Shown: one piece after another, positions 45,418 to 54,380 of the stretch | Numbering within the stretch: the first letter of the stretch is position 1 | How the letters are laid out: each line of letters opens with the position of its first letter | Source of the DNA: Motiliproteus coralliicola | GTDB taxonomy: Bacteria; Pseudomonadota; Gammaproteobacteria; Pseudomonadales; Balneatricaceae | Assembly: GCF_003345655.1 (NCBI RefSeq) | Contig: NZ_QQOH01000002.1 | Coordinates: 372,001-436,000, forward strand | Direction of reading: 5' to 3' | DNA: 64,000 nucleotides | Program-made: the position numbers and the translations under genes | Notes under the pieces: model-generated | Told to the model about the DNA's origin: nothing | Databases searched by the model: none | The model's input: the letters and a program-made list of their open reading frames with translations, nothing else

Positions 45418-46860
45418 TTAGAGGTATGCCTGCAGTTGTTGGTCCAGCTGTTCTGCACAAGGCTGGGTGAACTCTGCAACCGTGCGCTGTAACGCCGGTG
45501 GCATGTATTCCAGATCCTGCTCGCGCAGGGCGTTGAGCAGTTGCCGTTCGCTCAGGGCATTGTCGATAACGAATTTCAGGTTATCGGCAAAACAGAAGGC
45601 ATAGCGTGTCAGCAGGTTGTTGATGATCTCGTCTTTGGTCTGCTCGTTCAGGATCAAACGGTTCTTTCTGCTGAAGGCGGCATAGTGGTTGGCCGCTGCT
45701 AGGCTCATGGCCTGCTTTTGGAAGTTGCTGAAACGGTTAGTCTCGCGCAGCTGCTCGAACAGCTGGTTCAGGATTTCATGGGCACGCTTGCGCTCCTCGG
45801 CGATCGGCAGCGGCGCATAGCGCTCGGTGCCTTGCCGGTACTGTTCGAGTTCCGCAAGCTCTTTGGTCTGGTCTTCCAGCTGCTGTTTGAGACTGATCAC
45901 CCGTGCCAGCAGCTGGGCTTTGTCGGATTCCAGCGAGGAGATCAGCTGGTTGGTGGGGGAGCCGTCGGCGGCGGAGGCGCTGGTCACAACCATCGGTGCA
46001 ACAACGGGCTCGGCCTGCACATGCTCGATGCGCTCTCCGGTCTTTTGGGTTGGTTTAACCACCTTGGCCGGATCCAGATCGGAGCGTTTGAGCAGTTCGT
46101 CGACCTGGCGATTCAATGCCTTAAGGCAGGGGAGGTGGATGCTCTGGTAGTCCTGTCCCAGGTTGCCGGTCAGCGAATCGGTACCGTCATCCGACAGCGC
46201 CTGCAGGATCTGTATCTCTTCGGCTCGATTATTGGTGACAAACGGCAGGTTCTCGCCGAGACAGAGGCCGTAGGAGGGCAGCAGTTTAATCAGTTGGTCT
46301 TTGACCTCTTCGAACAGGATCAGGCCATTGGCGCGGACTATTTCGGTAAACAGGTTGGCACTGGCCAGATGGACCGCCTGGCGCTGGAAACGGCTGAACT
46401 CGGCGACATCGGAGGAGGTGTCGAAGTACTCGCGCAGGATGCTCTGGGCGCGAACACGCTCTTCGGTCAGGCGCTCCGGGGCGAAGCGCTCATTCTCGGC
46501 CTGGTAGCTGCGCAGTTCCTTCAACGGAACGCTTAACTGCCCCAATTCATGTTCCAGCTTGGTAACTTCGACCAGCAACTCATCCTTGTCTCGGCTCAAC
46601 GCCAGAATGACCTTTTCGGTGGGCGAGAGTTTTTTCTCCTGGATTGAGGGAGGCAGTTGCACCTGACCATCTTCCAGTCCGTAGGTGGCACCGTCGGGAC
46701 CGGAAGACATCGGAATCACCTTGGAACCGAAGTCAGCCAGGCTTTCGACGTTCTCGCTATGGACCTTCTCGACTTCAATCGAGATGAAGTAGCCGGCAAC
46801 ACCGGCGATGGCCAGCACAACCACACCGATGCCGATCATAATGATCTGTTTGGGGGACAT
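45418..46860 (-). CDS. Unrecognised membrane-anchored protein with internal duplication
   Basis: The 480-residue protein has one N-terminal membrane helix (residues 5-27) and then a periplasmic part made of two similar halves. Residues 115-257 and 338-480 align at an offset of 223: ELRSYQAENERFAPERLTEE with ELEQYRQGTERYAPLPIAEE, FSRFQRQAVHLASANLF with FSNFQKQAMSLAAANHY, and GLCLGENLPFV with AFCFADNLKFV. Each half holds two cysteines exactly 45 residues apart (200/245 and 423/468), so a disulfide in each is likely. A short coiled coil precedes each half. It lies 32 bp after prc. I do not recognise the family. Confidence 0.75.
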   Translation of the reverse strand: MSPKQIIMIGIGVVVLAIAGVAGYFISIEVEKVHSENVESLADFGSKVIPMSSGPDGATYGLEDGQVQLPPSIQEKKLSPTEKVILALSRDKDELLVEVTKLEHELGQLSVPLKELRSYQAENERFAPERLTEERVRAQSILREYFDTSSDVAEFSRFQRQAVHLASANLFTEIVRANGLILFEEVKDQLIKLLPSYGLCLGENLPFVTNNRAEEIQILQALSDDGTDSLTGNLGQDYQSIHLPCLKALNRQVDELLKRSDLDPAKVVKPTQKTGERIEHVQAEPVVAPMVVTSASAADGSPTNQLISSLESDKAQLLARVISLKQQLEDQTKELAELEQYRQGTERYAPLPIAEERKRAHEILNQLFEQLRETNRFSNFQKQAMSLAAANHYAAFSRKNRLILNEQTKDEIINNLLTRYAFCFADNLKFVIDNALSERQLLNALREQDLEYMPPALQRTVAEFTQPCAEQLDQQLQAYL

Positions 46861-46892
46861 AGAAGATCCTGTTGCGTTGTTAATCTACCAGG

Positions 46893-48944
46893 TCAGTGCA
46901 TCGCCGTGGTCTGGATGCTGAGTAGGTCGATCAGGATCTCGGTGCCTTCGCGCAACAGCGCATCCTGCTCAAGGTCAATATCGTCATTGCTAGGTTGCTC
47001 GGCCTGCAGCTCCGCCAGGGTGGCCAACTGGGGCAGATTTTTGGCGTGACGACGGCGGTTTTCGATCTGCAGCTGTTCCGCTTCGGTACGCTGGCGCAGT
47101 TCGCGCAGCGCCTGTTCATTCAGTGGCAGGCTGTCGAGCTGGCGCTGTTGACGGTGATCGAACTCTTCTTTGAGTGCGATCAGATCGGGTTCGGTATCGG
47201 CGCGCTGGCGGTGGCGCTGCTCGATTGCGGCCAGTTGGCTTTGTGACAGGGCCTGGCTGCTGTTGTGGGGCAGGGCTTTGACCTGATCCCAGGCCAGGGC
47301 GCCGTACTCGCTGCTTTCACCCACCTTGGTGATATCAAAGCGGCCGGGCAGGGAGATATGGGGCGTCACGCCCTTGTTCTGGGTGCTGGTGCCGGAGATC
47401 CGGTAAAACATCTGTTGGGTCAGTTTCAGCTGACCGTGATTGAGCGGGAACAGGGCCTGCACGGTGCCCTTGCCGTAGGTCTGGCTGCCGATCACCAGAC
47501 CGCGATTGTAATCCTTGATGGCGCCGGCAAAGATCTCCGAGGCCGAGGCGCTGAGCCGGTTGACCATCACCGCCAGCGGGATATCGAAGAATTTCGGGTT
47601 ATGGTCCGACTCCACTCGGATGCGACCCCAGGCGTCCTTGATCTGCACTACCGGTCCTTGCGGAATAAACAGCCCGGTCAGCTCCACCGACTCTTTCAAC
47701 GAACCGCCGCCATTGTTGCGCAGATCGATGATTAGCCCCTGGGCGCCTTCGTCGATCAGTTCGCCGAGTAGGCGTTCAACGTCACGGGTGGTGCTGCGAT
47801 AGTTGGGATCGCCCGCCTGCAGCGCGCGGAAATCGATGTAGAAGGTCGGGATACTGATGACACCCAGCTTGTAGGGTTGACCATCGCGTTCGATCTCGAG
47901 CAGTTTTTTCTGTGCCGCTTGCTCTTCAAGTTTGACCTTGTTGCGAACGATGCGGATAACCTTCGGGTTCTTGCCTTTGTCTTCGGCGGCGCTGACCTGC
48001 AGTCGTACGGTGGATCCCTTAGGTCCTCGAATCAGTTCGACCACTTCGTCCAGGCGCCAGCCGACCACGTCGACAATCTCGCCCTCTTCTCCCTGACCAA
48101 CCCCGGTAATCAGATCCGACGGCTTCAGCTGACCCTGCTTGTCGGCGGGCCCAGCCGGAACCAGGCGTACGACCCGGGTGTGCTCGTCCTGGATCTGCAG
48201 CACCGCGCCAATGCCTTCGAGCGACAGCCGCATGTTGATGTTGAAGTTTTCGGTCAATCTTGGCGAGAAATACTGGGTATGGGGGTCGAACAGGCCGGCA
48301 TAGCTGTTAGCGAACACCCCGAAGGCATCTTCGGCGGTACTTTGGGACAGCCGGTGCAACTGATTCTTATAGCGTCGGCTCAGGGTCTTAGCGGCATCTT
48401 CAAGGGTTTTATCGGAAAGCTTCAGGTTCAGAACCAGGCTTTTCAATCGCTTGCGCCAGAGTTGGTCTTGAGTTTGATGATCAATGGGCCAGGGTGCTTC
48501 GCTGCGCTCGGTCACGATTCGCTCGTCGCGGGCAAAGTCGAGCTTGTCCAGCCCTTGCTCAATCAGGCCGAGCATGAAGTTGAGCCGCTCGGTGGCCCGT
48601 TGCTGGTAGCGGTTGTAGATAATGAACGCCGGCTCGCTGTCGCCAGCGCGGATCGCGTCATCAAAGTGGTGGCGGTACTGTTCGAACTCGTCGATATCCG
48701 ATTGCAGGAAATAAAGCCTCGACGGGTCGAGACGTTCTAGCTGCAGATCGAGCAACTCGGAAGAGAGTTCGTCGTCCAGGTAGCGCTTCTTGTAGTGACC
48801 AAAACGCAGGGTCTTGGCCAGGCTCTTGAGAGTCTCCTGGTGGACGGGGTCCGGTTCCAGTGTCGAGTAACTGGCCTGTACCGGCGTGGTACCGAACCAG
48901 GTCAGGGTCAACAACAGCGTAAACAATGATGAGATGGATCGCAT
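46893..48944 (-). CDS. prc: Tail-specific protease Prc
   Basis: The 683-residue periplasmic protease has a signal peptide (RSISSLFTLLLTLTWFGTTP), a helical N-terminal domain, a PDZ domain (about 230-320, LSLEGIGAVLQIQDEHTRVV) and an S41 core with LIIDLRNNGGGSLKESVELT. The catalytic Ser is in NRLSASASEIFAG and the Lys in GSQTYGKGTVQ. It degrades or processes proteins by their C-terminal tails and acts in peptidoglycan-hydrolase turnover. The ATG at 48944 is preferred to the TTG two codons upstream. The duplicated protein gene follows. Confidence 0.95.
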   Translation of the reverse strand: MRSISSLFTLLLTLTWFGTTPVQASYSTLEPDPVHQETLKSLAKTLRFGHYKKRYLDDELSSELLDLQLERLDPSRLYFLQSDIDEFEQYRHHFDDAIRAGDSEPAFIIYNRYQQRATERLNFMLGLIEQGLDKLDFARDERIVTERSEAPWPIDHQTQDQLWRKRLKSLVLNLKLSDKTLEDAAKTLSRRYKNQLHRLSQSTAEDAFGVFANSYAGLFDPHTQYFSPRLTENFNINMRLSLEGIGAVLQIQDEHTRVVRLVPAGPADKQGQLKPSDLITGVGQGEEGEIVDVVGWRLDEVVELIRGPKGSTVRLQVSAAEDKGKNPKVIRIVRNKVKLEEQAAQKKLLEIERDGQPYKLGVISIPTFYIDFRALQAGDPNYRSTTRDVERLLGELIDEGAQGLIIDLRNNGGGSLKESVELTGLFIPQGPVVQIKDAWGRIRVESDHNPKFFDIPLAVMVNRLSASASEIFAGAIKDYNRGLVIGSQTYGKGTVQALFPLNHGQLKLTQQMFYRISGTSTQNKGVTPHISLPGRFDITKVGESSEYGALAWDQVKALPHNSSQALSQSQLAAIEQRHRQRADTEPDLIALKEEFDHRQQRQLDSLPLNEQALRELRQRTEAEQLQIENRRRHAKNLPQLATLAELQAEQPSNDDIDLEQDALLREGTEILIDLLSIQTTAMH

Positions 48945-49060
48945 GGGCAAAGGTTACCGATTGTTTTAGATGACGCTTACACAGAGTTAGGACCGACCAA
49001 AGCGCTGGCAGGTTCCCAAACGGCAGGATACCATCTGTACCCTTTGCAATGGAGCCGGCG

Positions 49061-49567
49061 GTGATAACTGTGACAAAAACTCTGACTAAGCTTTTATTGA
49101 CTATTAGTGTAGTGCTGACTTTGGCCGGATGTGACAACGAGCTGCTGTCGAGAATCGATACCCTGGAACAGCAAGCCGAAGCCAACGCCCTGGCGGGTCA
49201 GAAGTTCCTGGCCGAAAACGGGGCCAAGGCGGGGGTGATCACCACCGACAGCGGGTTGCAGTATCGGGTACTCAAGAGCGGTAGCGGGGCGTCACCGACG
49301 CTGCAGGACCGGGTCCGGGCCCATTACCGGGGGATGTTGATCGACGGCAGCGAGTTTGACAGTTCCTACGCCCGCGGCGAAGCCGCGTCGTTTCCGGTCA
49401 GCGGCTTGATTCCGGGCTGGCAGGAAGCGCTGCAGCTAATGAAGGAGGGAGACCACTGGGAACTGTATGTCCCGTCCGGACTGGCCTACGGCAAACGTAG
49501 CCCGTCACCGAAGATCCCCTCTCAGTCGACTCTGATCTTTGAACTGGAGCTGGTGGAGGTCGAATAA
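49061..49567 (+). CDS. FKBP-type peptidyl-prolyl isomerase lipoprotein
   Basis: The protein has a lipobox LTLAGC preceded by a short basic and hydrophobic signal (TKTLTKLLLTISVVLT), a helical linker (LLSRIDTLEQQAEANALAGQ) and an FKBP domain (about 60-170: GLQYRVLKSGSGASPTLQDR, DGSEFDSSYARGE, LIPGWQEALQLMKEG, YGKRSPSPKIPSQSTLIFEL). It resembles Mip/FkpA-type folding helpers and should be tethered in the envelope. GTG 49061 has GGAG at six bases; ATG 49049 and GTG 49070 are other options. It is divergent from prc and 1 bp ahead of apeB. Confidence 0.88.
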   Translation: MITVTKTLTKLLLTISVVLTLAGCDNELLSRIDTLEQQAEANALAGQKFLAENGAKAGVITTDSGLQYRVLKSGSGASPTLQDRVRAHYRGMLIDGSEFDSSYARGEAASFPVSGLIPGWQEALQLMKEGDHWELYVPSGLAYGKRSPSPKIPSQSTLIFELELVEVE

Positions 49568-49568
49568 C

Positions 49569-50873
49569 ATGCTGGCGATCAAGTCCGATACCTTTAACCA
49601 GTCGCTGCTCGATTACCTGCAGCGCTCCATGACACCGTTCCATGCCACCGCCAATCTGGTGGAAGAACTCAAGCAGGCCGGCTTTATCGGCTTGGAAGAG
49701 GGTGAGGCCTGGCAGCTCGAAGCGGGGGGGCGTTATTACTTGGTGCGCTCCGATGCCTCGGTGATCGCCTTTGTTCTTCCCAAGAAGGCCTCACTGGCCG
49801 AAACCGGTCTGCGGATGGTGGGTGCTCATACCGACAGCCCCTGCCTGAAGGTCAAACCGCAGCCGGAGCGGGTCAAACAGGGTTACTTCCAGCTCGGGGT
49901 CGAAGTCTACGGCGGCGCCTTACTCAACCCCTGGTTCGATCGCGACCTGTCGCTGGCCGGGCGGGTCAGCTATATCGATGCCAAGGGCGAACTGAATCAC
50001 TGCCTGGTGGACTTCCAGGATCCGATCGCGGTGGTGCCGAGCCTGGCGATCCATCTGGACCGGGAGGCTAACAAGGAGCGCACCGTCAACCCGCAGTTGC
50101 ATCTGCCGCTGGTACTGGCGATCGCACCGGAGAACAGCGAGCCGAAGTTGCGTGAGTTGCTGCTGGAGCAGGTGCGCCTCCAAGACTCGGATGCCGAGCG
50201 GGTGCTGGATTTTGACCTGTGCTGCTACGACACCAATCCGCCGGCGATGATCGGGCTGCAGCGGCAATTTATCGCCTCGGCTCGACTCGATAATCTGCTC
50301 AGCTGCTTCGTCGGTCTGCAGGCGATGCTGGGCGCATTGGAGCAAGGTGATGATGATCAGGGCATGCTGCTGGTATGCAACGATCACGAAGAGGTGGGTA
50401 GCGTGTCGGATTCGGGTGCCGATGGCCCGATGTTGGAGCAGTTGCTGGAGCGACTGGTACCGGAGATCGAGCCGCGTCAGCGGATGCTGGCCAATTCGGT
50501 GATGATCTCGGCCGATAACGCCCATGGCATTCATCCCAACTACAGCGACAAGCACGATGCCAACCATGGACCGCTGTTGAATGCCGGGCCGGTGATCAAG
50601 ATCAACGCCAATCAACGTTATGCCACCAACTCCAAGACTAGTGCGCTGTTCCGTCAGCTGGCCGAACTGGAACAGGTGCCGGTGCAGGCCTTTACGGTCA
50701 GGACCGACATGGCCTGCGGTAGCACCATCGGGCCGTTAACCGCCGCCCGGATTGGCGTCCCGACGTTGGATATTGGGGTGCCGACCTTCGGCATGCACTC
50801 GATTCGCGAACTGGCCGGCAGCGAAGACGCCTATAACCTGTTCCGAGTGCTACAGCGTTTCTACCAGGGTTAG
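49569..50873 (+). CDS. apeB: M18 family aminopeptidase ApeB
   Basis: The 434-residue zinc aminopeptidase starts at ATG 49569, one base after the FKBP stop. M18 motifs: VGAHTDSPCLKVKP (His and Asp zinc ligands), GGALLNPWFDRDLSLAGRV, LLVCNDHEEVGSVSDSGADG (Glu and Glu) and MISADNAHGIHPNYSDKHDA (Asp), with the last His in GVPTFGMHSIRE. It removes N-terminal (often acidic) residues from peptides in the cytoplasm. The last codons are part of a 27-bp repeat that continues beyond the stop. Confidence 0.94.
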   Translation: MLAIKSDTFNQSLLDYLQRSMTPFHATANLVEELKQAGFIGLEEGEAWQLEAGGRYYLVRSDASVIAFVLPKKASLAETGLRMVGAHTDSPCLKVKPQPERVKQGYFQLGVEVYGGALLNPWFDRDLSLAGRVSYIDAKGELNHCLVDFQDPIAVVPSLAIHLDREANKERTVNPQLHLPLVLAIAPENSEPKLRELLLEQVRLQDSDAERVLDFDLCCYDTNPPAMIGLQRQFIASARLDNLLSCFVGLQAMLGALEQGDDDQGMLLVCNDHEEVGSVSDSGADGPMLEQLLERLVPEIEPRQRMLANSVMISADNAHGIHPNYSDKHDANHGPLLNAGPVIKINANQRYATNSKTSALFRQLAELEQVPVQAFTVRTDMACGSTIGPLTAARIGVPTLDIGVPTFGMHSIRELAGSEDAYNLFRVLQRFYQG

Positions 50874-50916
50874 ATGCTACAGCGGCTCTACCGAGGTTGG
50901 GTGCAACAGCGGTTTA
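50847..50916 (+). repeat. Three imperfect 27-bp repeats across the apeB stop
   Basis: Units starting TGCTACAGCGTTTCTACC (50848), TGCTACAGCGGCTCTACC (50875) and TGCAACAGCGGTTT (50902) follow each other with a period of exactly 27. The first lies in the apeB coding end (LQRFYQG). The unit is a multiple of three, so the frame would be kept if the stop between units were lost. Confidence 0.6.
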
Positions 50917-50959
50917 ATCGGCAATAAGAACCCGGGACAATCGGGGCTAGTTGCTGCGC

Positions 50960-52597
50960 TTAAGAGCGTCCGATTGATCTCGGTATGGTGCTGCCGCTGC
51001 TGAGAGCGGCCTGATGTTGGTGATGACTGATCCGGCAAAGGTGATGGCTGACCCGTCTGAGCCAGCGTAGCGCCTCCAACTGGTCGGTACCTTGGGGAAC
51101 ATTCAGTTGCCCATGGCCGATGGCGTTGGCGATCCGATCCCGTTGCGGTGGGGCCAGCGTCTCCACTTCGGCTCGGGTCTGGCGACTGGCGACCTCAGCG
51201 GGTTGCCAGCGACGCTGCGCGATAGCGTCGAGAATGGTCCGATTGCTGTCGATTAACCCCAGCCTGACCTGTTCCAGGTCCGGGCTGACCCGGGCGCAAC
51301 TGGCCCGATCCTCCTCCTCTTCACAGCGCTCATGCAGCCGCTGCATATGATCCAGAGAATGGATCATCGCGACTAGTCGCTGCCAATTCAGGCTGCTGGA
51401 GGGTTGCAGGTGAATCTGATCGATAAACTGGTGAGTATCGTCCAGTGCCCGCTGCAAAGGTGCCAGTTCGACCCTCTGGCACTGGGGGTCACCGAGCAAG
51501 GCATTGGTGTGACCGGTTAGCGCGGCCAACTGACGATCTAGGCTCAGTTGTACCGCATTGAGGGCCAGCTCGGGCTGCTCTAGCAGGATCGGGTCCAGAT
51601 TGCCTGTATAGCGGGGGGCGCGATCGGGGACCAAACGCTGCAGCAGCTCAGCAAATTGACGGCTGAACGGCAGGATCAGCAGCACGCCGATCAGATTGAA
51701 GCTGCTGTGGAAGGCGACCAGTGACAGCTCGGCCTGCTGTTGCGGTAACTGGGGATCAATCTGCCCGCAAAGCCAGACGAAAGGGCCGATCAGCAGCAGG
51801 GCCATGACGCCAGTCAACAGGTTATAGATCACATGGGAGTAACCGGTTCTGCGGCTGCCGACTGAGCCGCCCAGGGTCGCCATCAGTGCGGTGACGGTGG
51901 TGCCGATATCCATGCCGATCACCAGCGCGGCGGCCTGCTCGAAACCGATAAAGCCACTGTGCAGCGCGGTCAGGGTGGTGGCAACGCCGGCACTGGAGGA
52001 TTGAGTCACCAGGGTAAAGGCGATCCCCAGCAGCACCAGTTGCAGTCGCCCGCCCAGGGTATCGGCGGGTAGTTGCTCGAAGCTGAACAGCTGCTGTAAC
52101 CCGGTCATACCCAGCTGCAATTGCTGGATGCCGATAAATATCAGTGCAAAACCGGCCAGTGCCAGACCGCCCTCGGCCAGACGGCCGCGGCCAAACAGCT
52201 TCAACATCGTGCCGATAAAGATCAGCGGAAAGGCCAGGGTGCTGAGTTTTAGCTTGAAGCCAAGCAGGGCCACCAGCCAGCCGGTGATGGTGGTGCCCAG
52301 ATTAGCGCCGAAAATGATACCCAGCGCATGACTGAAACTCATCAGTTCGGCGGCGACGAAACCGACTGCCGCGACGGTAGTGGCGCTGGAGGATTGAAGC
52401 AGAGCCGTGCAACAGGCGCCAACCAGAGCCCCTGAGGTTGGGGTGCGGGTTGAGCGCATCAGCCAATCGCGAAGTCGTTCCCCGGCCAGTGCCTTCAATC
52501 CGCTGGTCATAATCACCATGCCGAGCAGGAACAGCCCGAGGCCACCGAGGCTTTGGATCAAACCGGGAAACTGCTCAAGAAGACTGCTGTCAGCCAT
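50960..52597 (-). CDS. Na/Pi cotransporter family protein with PhoU-like tail
   Basis: The 545-residue protein has two similar membrane halves with the family signature in each: TALLQSSSATTVAAVGFVAA (about 60-79) and TLVTQSSSAGVATTLTAL (about 196-213), plus GANLGTTITGWLVA and GMDIGTTVTALMATLGG. The C-terminal third is a helical PhoU-like domain (about 340-530) with many His and Gln. It probably moves phosphate with sodium, or acts in phosphate efflux as E. coli YjbB. It converges with apeB. Confidence 0.9.
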   Translation of the reverse strand: MADSSLLEQFPGLIQSLGGLGLFLLGMVIMTSGLKALAGERLRDWLMRSTRTPTSGALVGACCTALLQSSSATTVAAVGFVAAELMSFSHALGIIFGANLGTTITGWLVALLGFKLKLSTLAFPLIFIGTMLKLFGRGRLAEGGLALAGFALIFIGIQQLQLGMTGLQQLFSFEQLPADTLGGRLQLVLLGIAFTLVTQSSSAGVATTLTALHSGFIGFEQAAALVIGMDIGTTVTALMATLGGSVGSRRTGYSHVIYNLLTGVMALLLIGPFVWLCGQIDPQLPQQQAELSLVAFHSSFNLIGVLLILPFSRQFAELLQRLVPDRAPRYTGNLDPILLEQPELALNAVQLSLDRQLAALTGHTNALLGDPQCQRVELAPLQRALDDTHQFIDQIHLQPSSSLNWQRLVAMIHSLDHMQRLHERCEEEEDRASCARVSPDLEQVRLGLIDSNRTILDAIAQRRWQPAEVASRQTRAEVETLAPPQRDRIANAIGHGQLNVPQGTDQLEALRWLRRVSHHLCRISHHQHQAALSSGSTIPRSIGRS

Positions 52598-52751
52598 CGA
52601 CCACTCCCTGGGGGCTGCTACTGAGTGTGGTGCCGTTGCGAAAGGCTATAGAAAGTTTTAGCACGGCCTGGACGTAGGGGCCATCGGAACGGCTGTCAGG
52701 TAACGTGTGCTGGCTTGGGAGGGTGGGGGGCTGGTATCGACGGAGGGGGAT

Positions 52752-52775
52752 AGCCCGGCTGAAATCAGCCGGGCT
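52752..52775 (-). terminator. Hairpin after dolP
   Basis: AGCCCGGCTG-AAAT-CAGCCGGGCT is a perfect 10-bp stem with a four-base loop about 15 bp after the dolP stop. No T-run follows, so it may act only as a 3' stabiliser or a rho-linked terminator. Confidence 0.5.
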
Positions 52776-52790
52776 GGAGGCTAACTGGTA

Positions 52791-53366
52791 TCAGCTGACG
52801 TATTCGAACATCTTCACGACCTTCTGTACCCCAACGGTGTTGCGGGTGATCTCCACGGCCATGCGGGCTTGATCTTCGCTCACCAGGCCCATCAGGTAGA
52901 CGGCGCCGTTTTCGGTGACGACCTTGATGCGGGTGGATTTGAGATTCTCTTCGGCCAGCATCTTGGCTTTGATCTTGGCGGTCAGCCAAGTGTCGTTACT
53001 ACGTACGATCGCCGAAGTCGGACCTGCGACGCTCAGCTCGTTGTGAATCTTACGGACCTTACGGACCTGGCCGACCACCGACTCGGTCAGTTGGCGGGCA
53101 TTTTCGTTAGGAACCTGGCCGGTCAGCAGCACGATACCGTTGAAGCTGGTGACGGCAATATGGGATTGCTTCAGCTCTTCGGAGGCCTTGGAGATGTTGA
53201 CCAGCGATTTAATCTCGATCAGCTCATCATCGATAAAACTACCGGTGGTGCGGGTGGTCGGCTCTTCGTTGATCGGCTCCTCCTTGGTGGCGCTGATCAG
53301 ATTGGAGCAGCCGGACAGACCAAACAGGCTGAGCAGGACAATAACGGCAATGGAATGGGCTTTCAT
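52791..53366 (-). CDS. dolP: BON-domain lipoprotein DolP (YraP)
   Basis: The 191-residue lipoprotein has a signal ending LFGLSGCSN and two BON domains (about 45-115: IAVTSFNGIVLLTGQVPNEN; about 120-191: RIKVVTENGAVYLMGLVSED). DolP helps outer-membrane integrity at division sites. It is the last gene of lpoA-yraN-diaA-dolP, two bases after diaA, exactly as in E. coli. Confidence 0.94.
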   Translation of the reverse strand: MKAHSIAVIVLLSLFGLSGCSNLISATKEEPINEEPTTRTTGSFIDDELIEIKSLVNISKASEELKQSHIAVTSFNGIVLLTGQVPNENARQLTESVVGQVRKVRKIHNELSVAGPTSAIVRSNDTWLTAKIKAKMLAEENLKSTRIKVVTENGAVYLMGLVSEDQARMAVEITRNTVGVQKVVKMFEYVS

Positions 53367-53368
53367 GA

Positions 53369-53962
53369 TTACTCGTATCCACCGAAAAGTTGATGTTCAA
53401 TCAGGTCGCACAGCGCGTGCGTGACCAGCAAATGTACCTCATGCACCAGCGCCTTAGAAGGGCTGGGAATGCGGATCTCCAATTCATTGTTGCTGAGGAT
53501 CGCACCGATATCCTTGCTGTCGCCGCCGGTCAGGGCGATCACGCCCATACCGCGATCGTGGGCCGCCTGGATCGCCTGGATCAGGCTGGTGGAGCGGCCA
53601 TCGGAACTGAACGTCAGCAGAATGTCGCCGGGCTGACCCAGGGCGCGGATCTGCTTGGCGTAGACATCGGTAAAGTGGGTGTCGTTGGCGATAGCGCTCA
53701 GGGTGGCGCTCTCGGCCCCGAGGGTGATCGTGGGCAGACCGGGGCGTTCGTGCTGGTAGCGGTTCAGCATCAGGGCGCTGAAGTGCTGTGCCAGCGCGGC
53801 TGAGCCGCCGTTGCCACAACAGAGAACTTTATTTTCGGCCACTAGACAGTGAAACAGCTGCTCGGCCGCCTGGGCGATCTGGGGTGTGAAGGTCTCGATC
53901 ACATGGGCTTTGAGGTCGAGACTTTGATGAAAGTGGTTGATAACGCGTTGTTGCAGATCCAT
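53369..53962 (-). CDS. diaA: SIS-domain protein DiaA
   Basis: The 197-residue protein is a single SIS domain: VLCCGNGGSAALAQHFSALM, LTFSSDGRSTSLIQAIQAAH and VHEVHLLVTHALCDLIE. It resembles GmhA but has Leu where GmhA usually has the Asp of GGSAADAQ, and it lies between yraN and dolP, so DiaA (a DnaA-binding initiation factor) is favoured over phosphoheptose isomerase. Confidence 0.9.
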   Translation of the reverse strand: MDLQQRVINHFHQSLDLKAHVIETFTPQIAQAAEQLFHCLVAENKVLCCGNGGSAALAQHFSALMLNRYQHERPGLPTITLGAESATLSAIANDTHFTDVYAKQIRALGQPGDILLTFSSDGRSTSLIQAIQAAHDRGMGVIALTGGDSKDIGAILSNNELEIRIPSPSKALVHEVHLLVTHALCDLIEHQLFGGYE

Positions 53963-54011
53963 AGCCGGGCTCTGGGCGGGTTAACGACGATGACTTTTTT
54001 AATCCGATCGG

Positions 54012-54380
54012 TTAATTGCTGCAACCGTCAAAGGCGTTTTTAAGCCAGTCGATCTGCAGCGAGCCGCTATTATCAGGCTGACAGGCGACAACATCAAACC
54101 GACAGGCTTGCGATTGATACTGAGGATGTTGCTGCAGGAACAGTGCGGCACTGCGACTGAGCTTCTGTTGCTTACGCCAGTCGACGCTCTCGGCGGCGCT
54201 GCCGAAGCCGGCGCGCTGGCGGTAGCGCACCTCGACGAAGGCCAGCGTATTGCCGTCGCGCATAATCAGGTCGATCTCACCGCAGCGGACGCTGAAGTTA
54301 CGCATCACCGGTGTCAGTCCCTGGTTTACCAGATACTGTTCGACCTGCTGTTCAACCGCTTCACCACGGCTGCGACTCAT
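54012..54380 (-). CDS. yraN: YraN (UPF0102) nuclease-fold protein
   Basis: The 122-residue protein matches UPF0102: GEAVEQQVEQYLVNQGLTPV, CGEIDLIMRDGNTLAFVEVRYR (the E-x-D-L and E-V-R of the restriction-nuclease fold, with D-E-V-type metal residues) and SQACRFDVVAC. Its biochemical activity is not settled. It overlaps lpoA by four bases (ATGA). Confidence 0.92.
   Translation of the reverse strand: MSRSRGEAVEQQVEQYLVNQGLTPVMRNFSVRCGEIDLIMRDGNTLAFVEVRYRQRAGFGSAAESVDWRKQQKLSRSAALFLQQHPQYQSQACRFDVVACQPDNSGSLQIDWLKNAFDGCSN

Noticed and set aside
53369-53962. Phosphoheptose isomerase (gmhA)
   Set aside because: The SIS fold fits, but the GmhA active-site Asp position is Leu and gene order is that of diaA.
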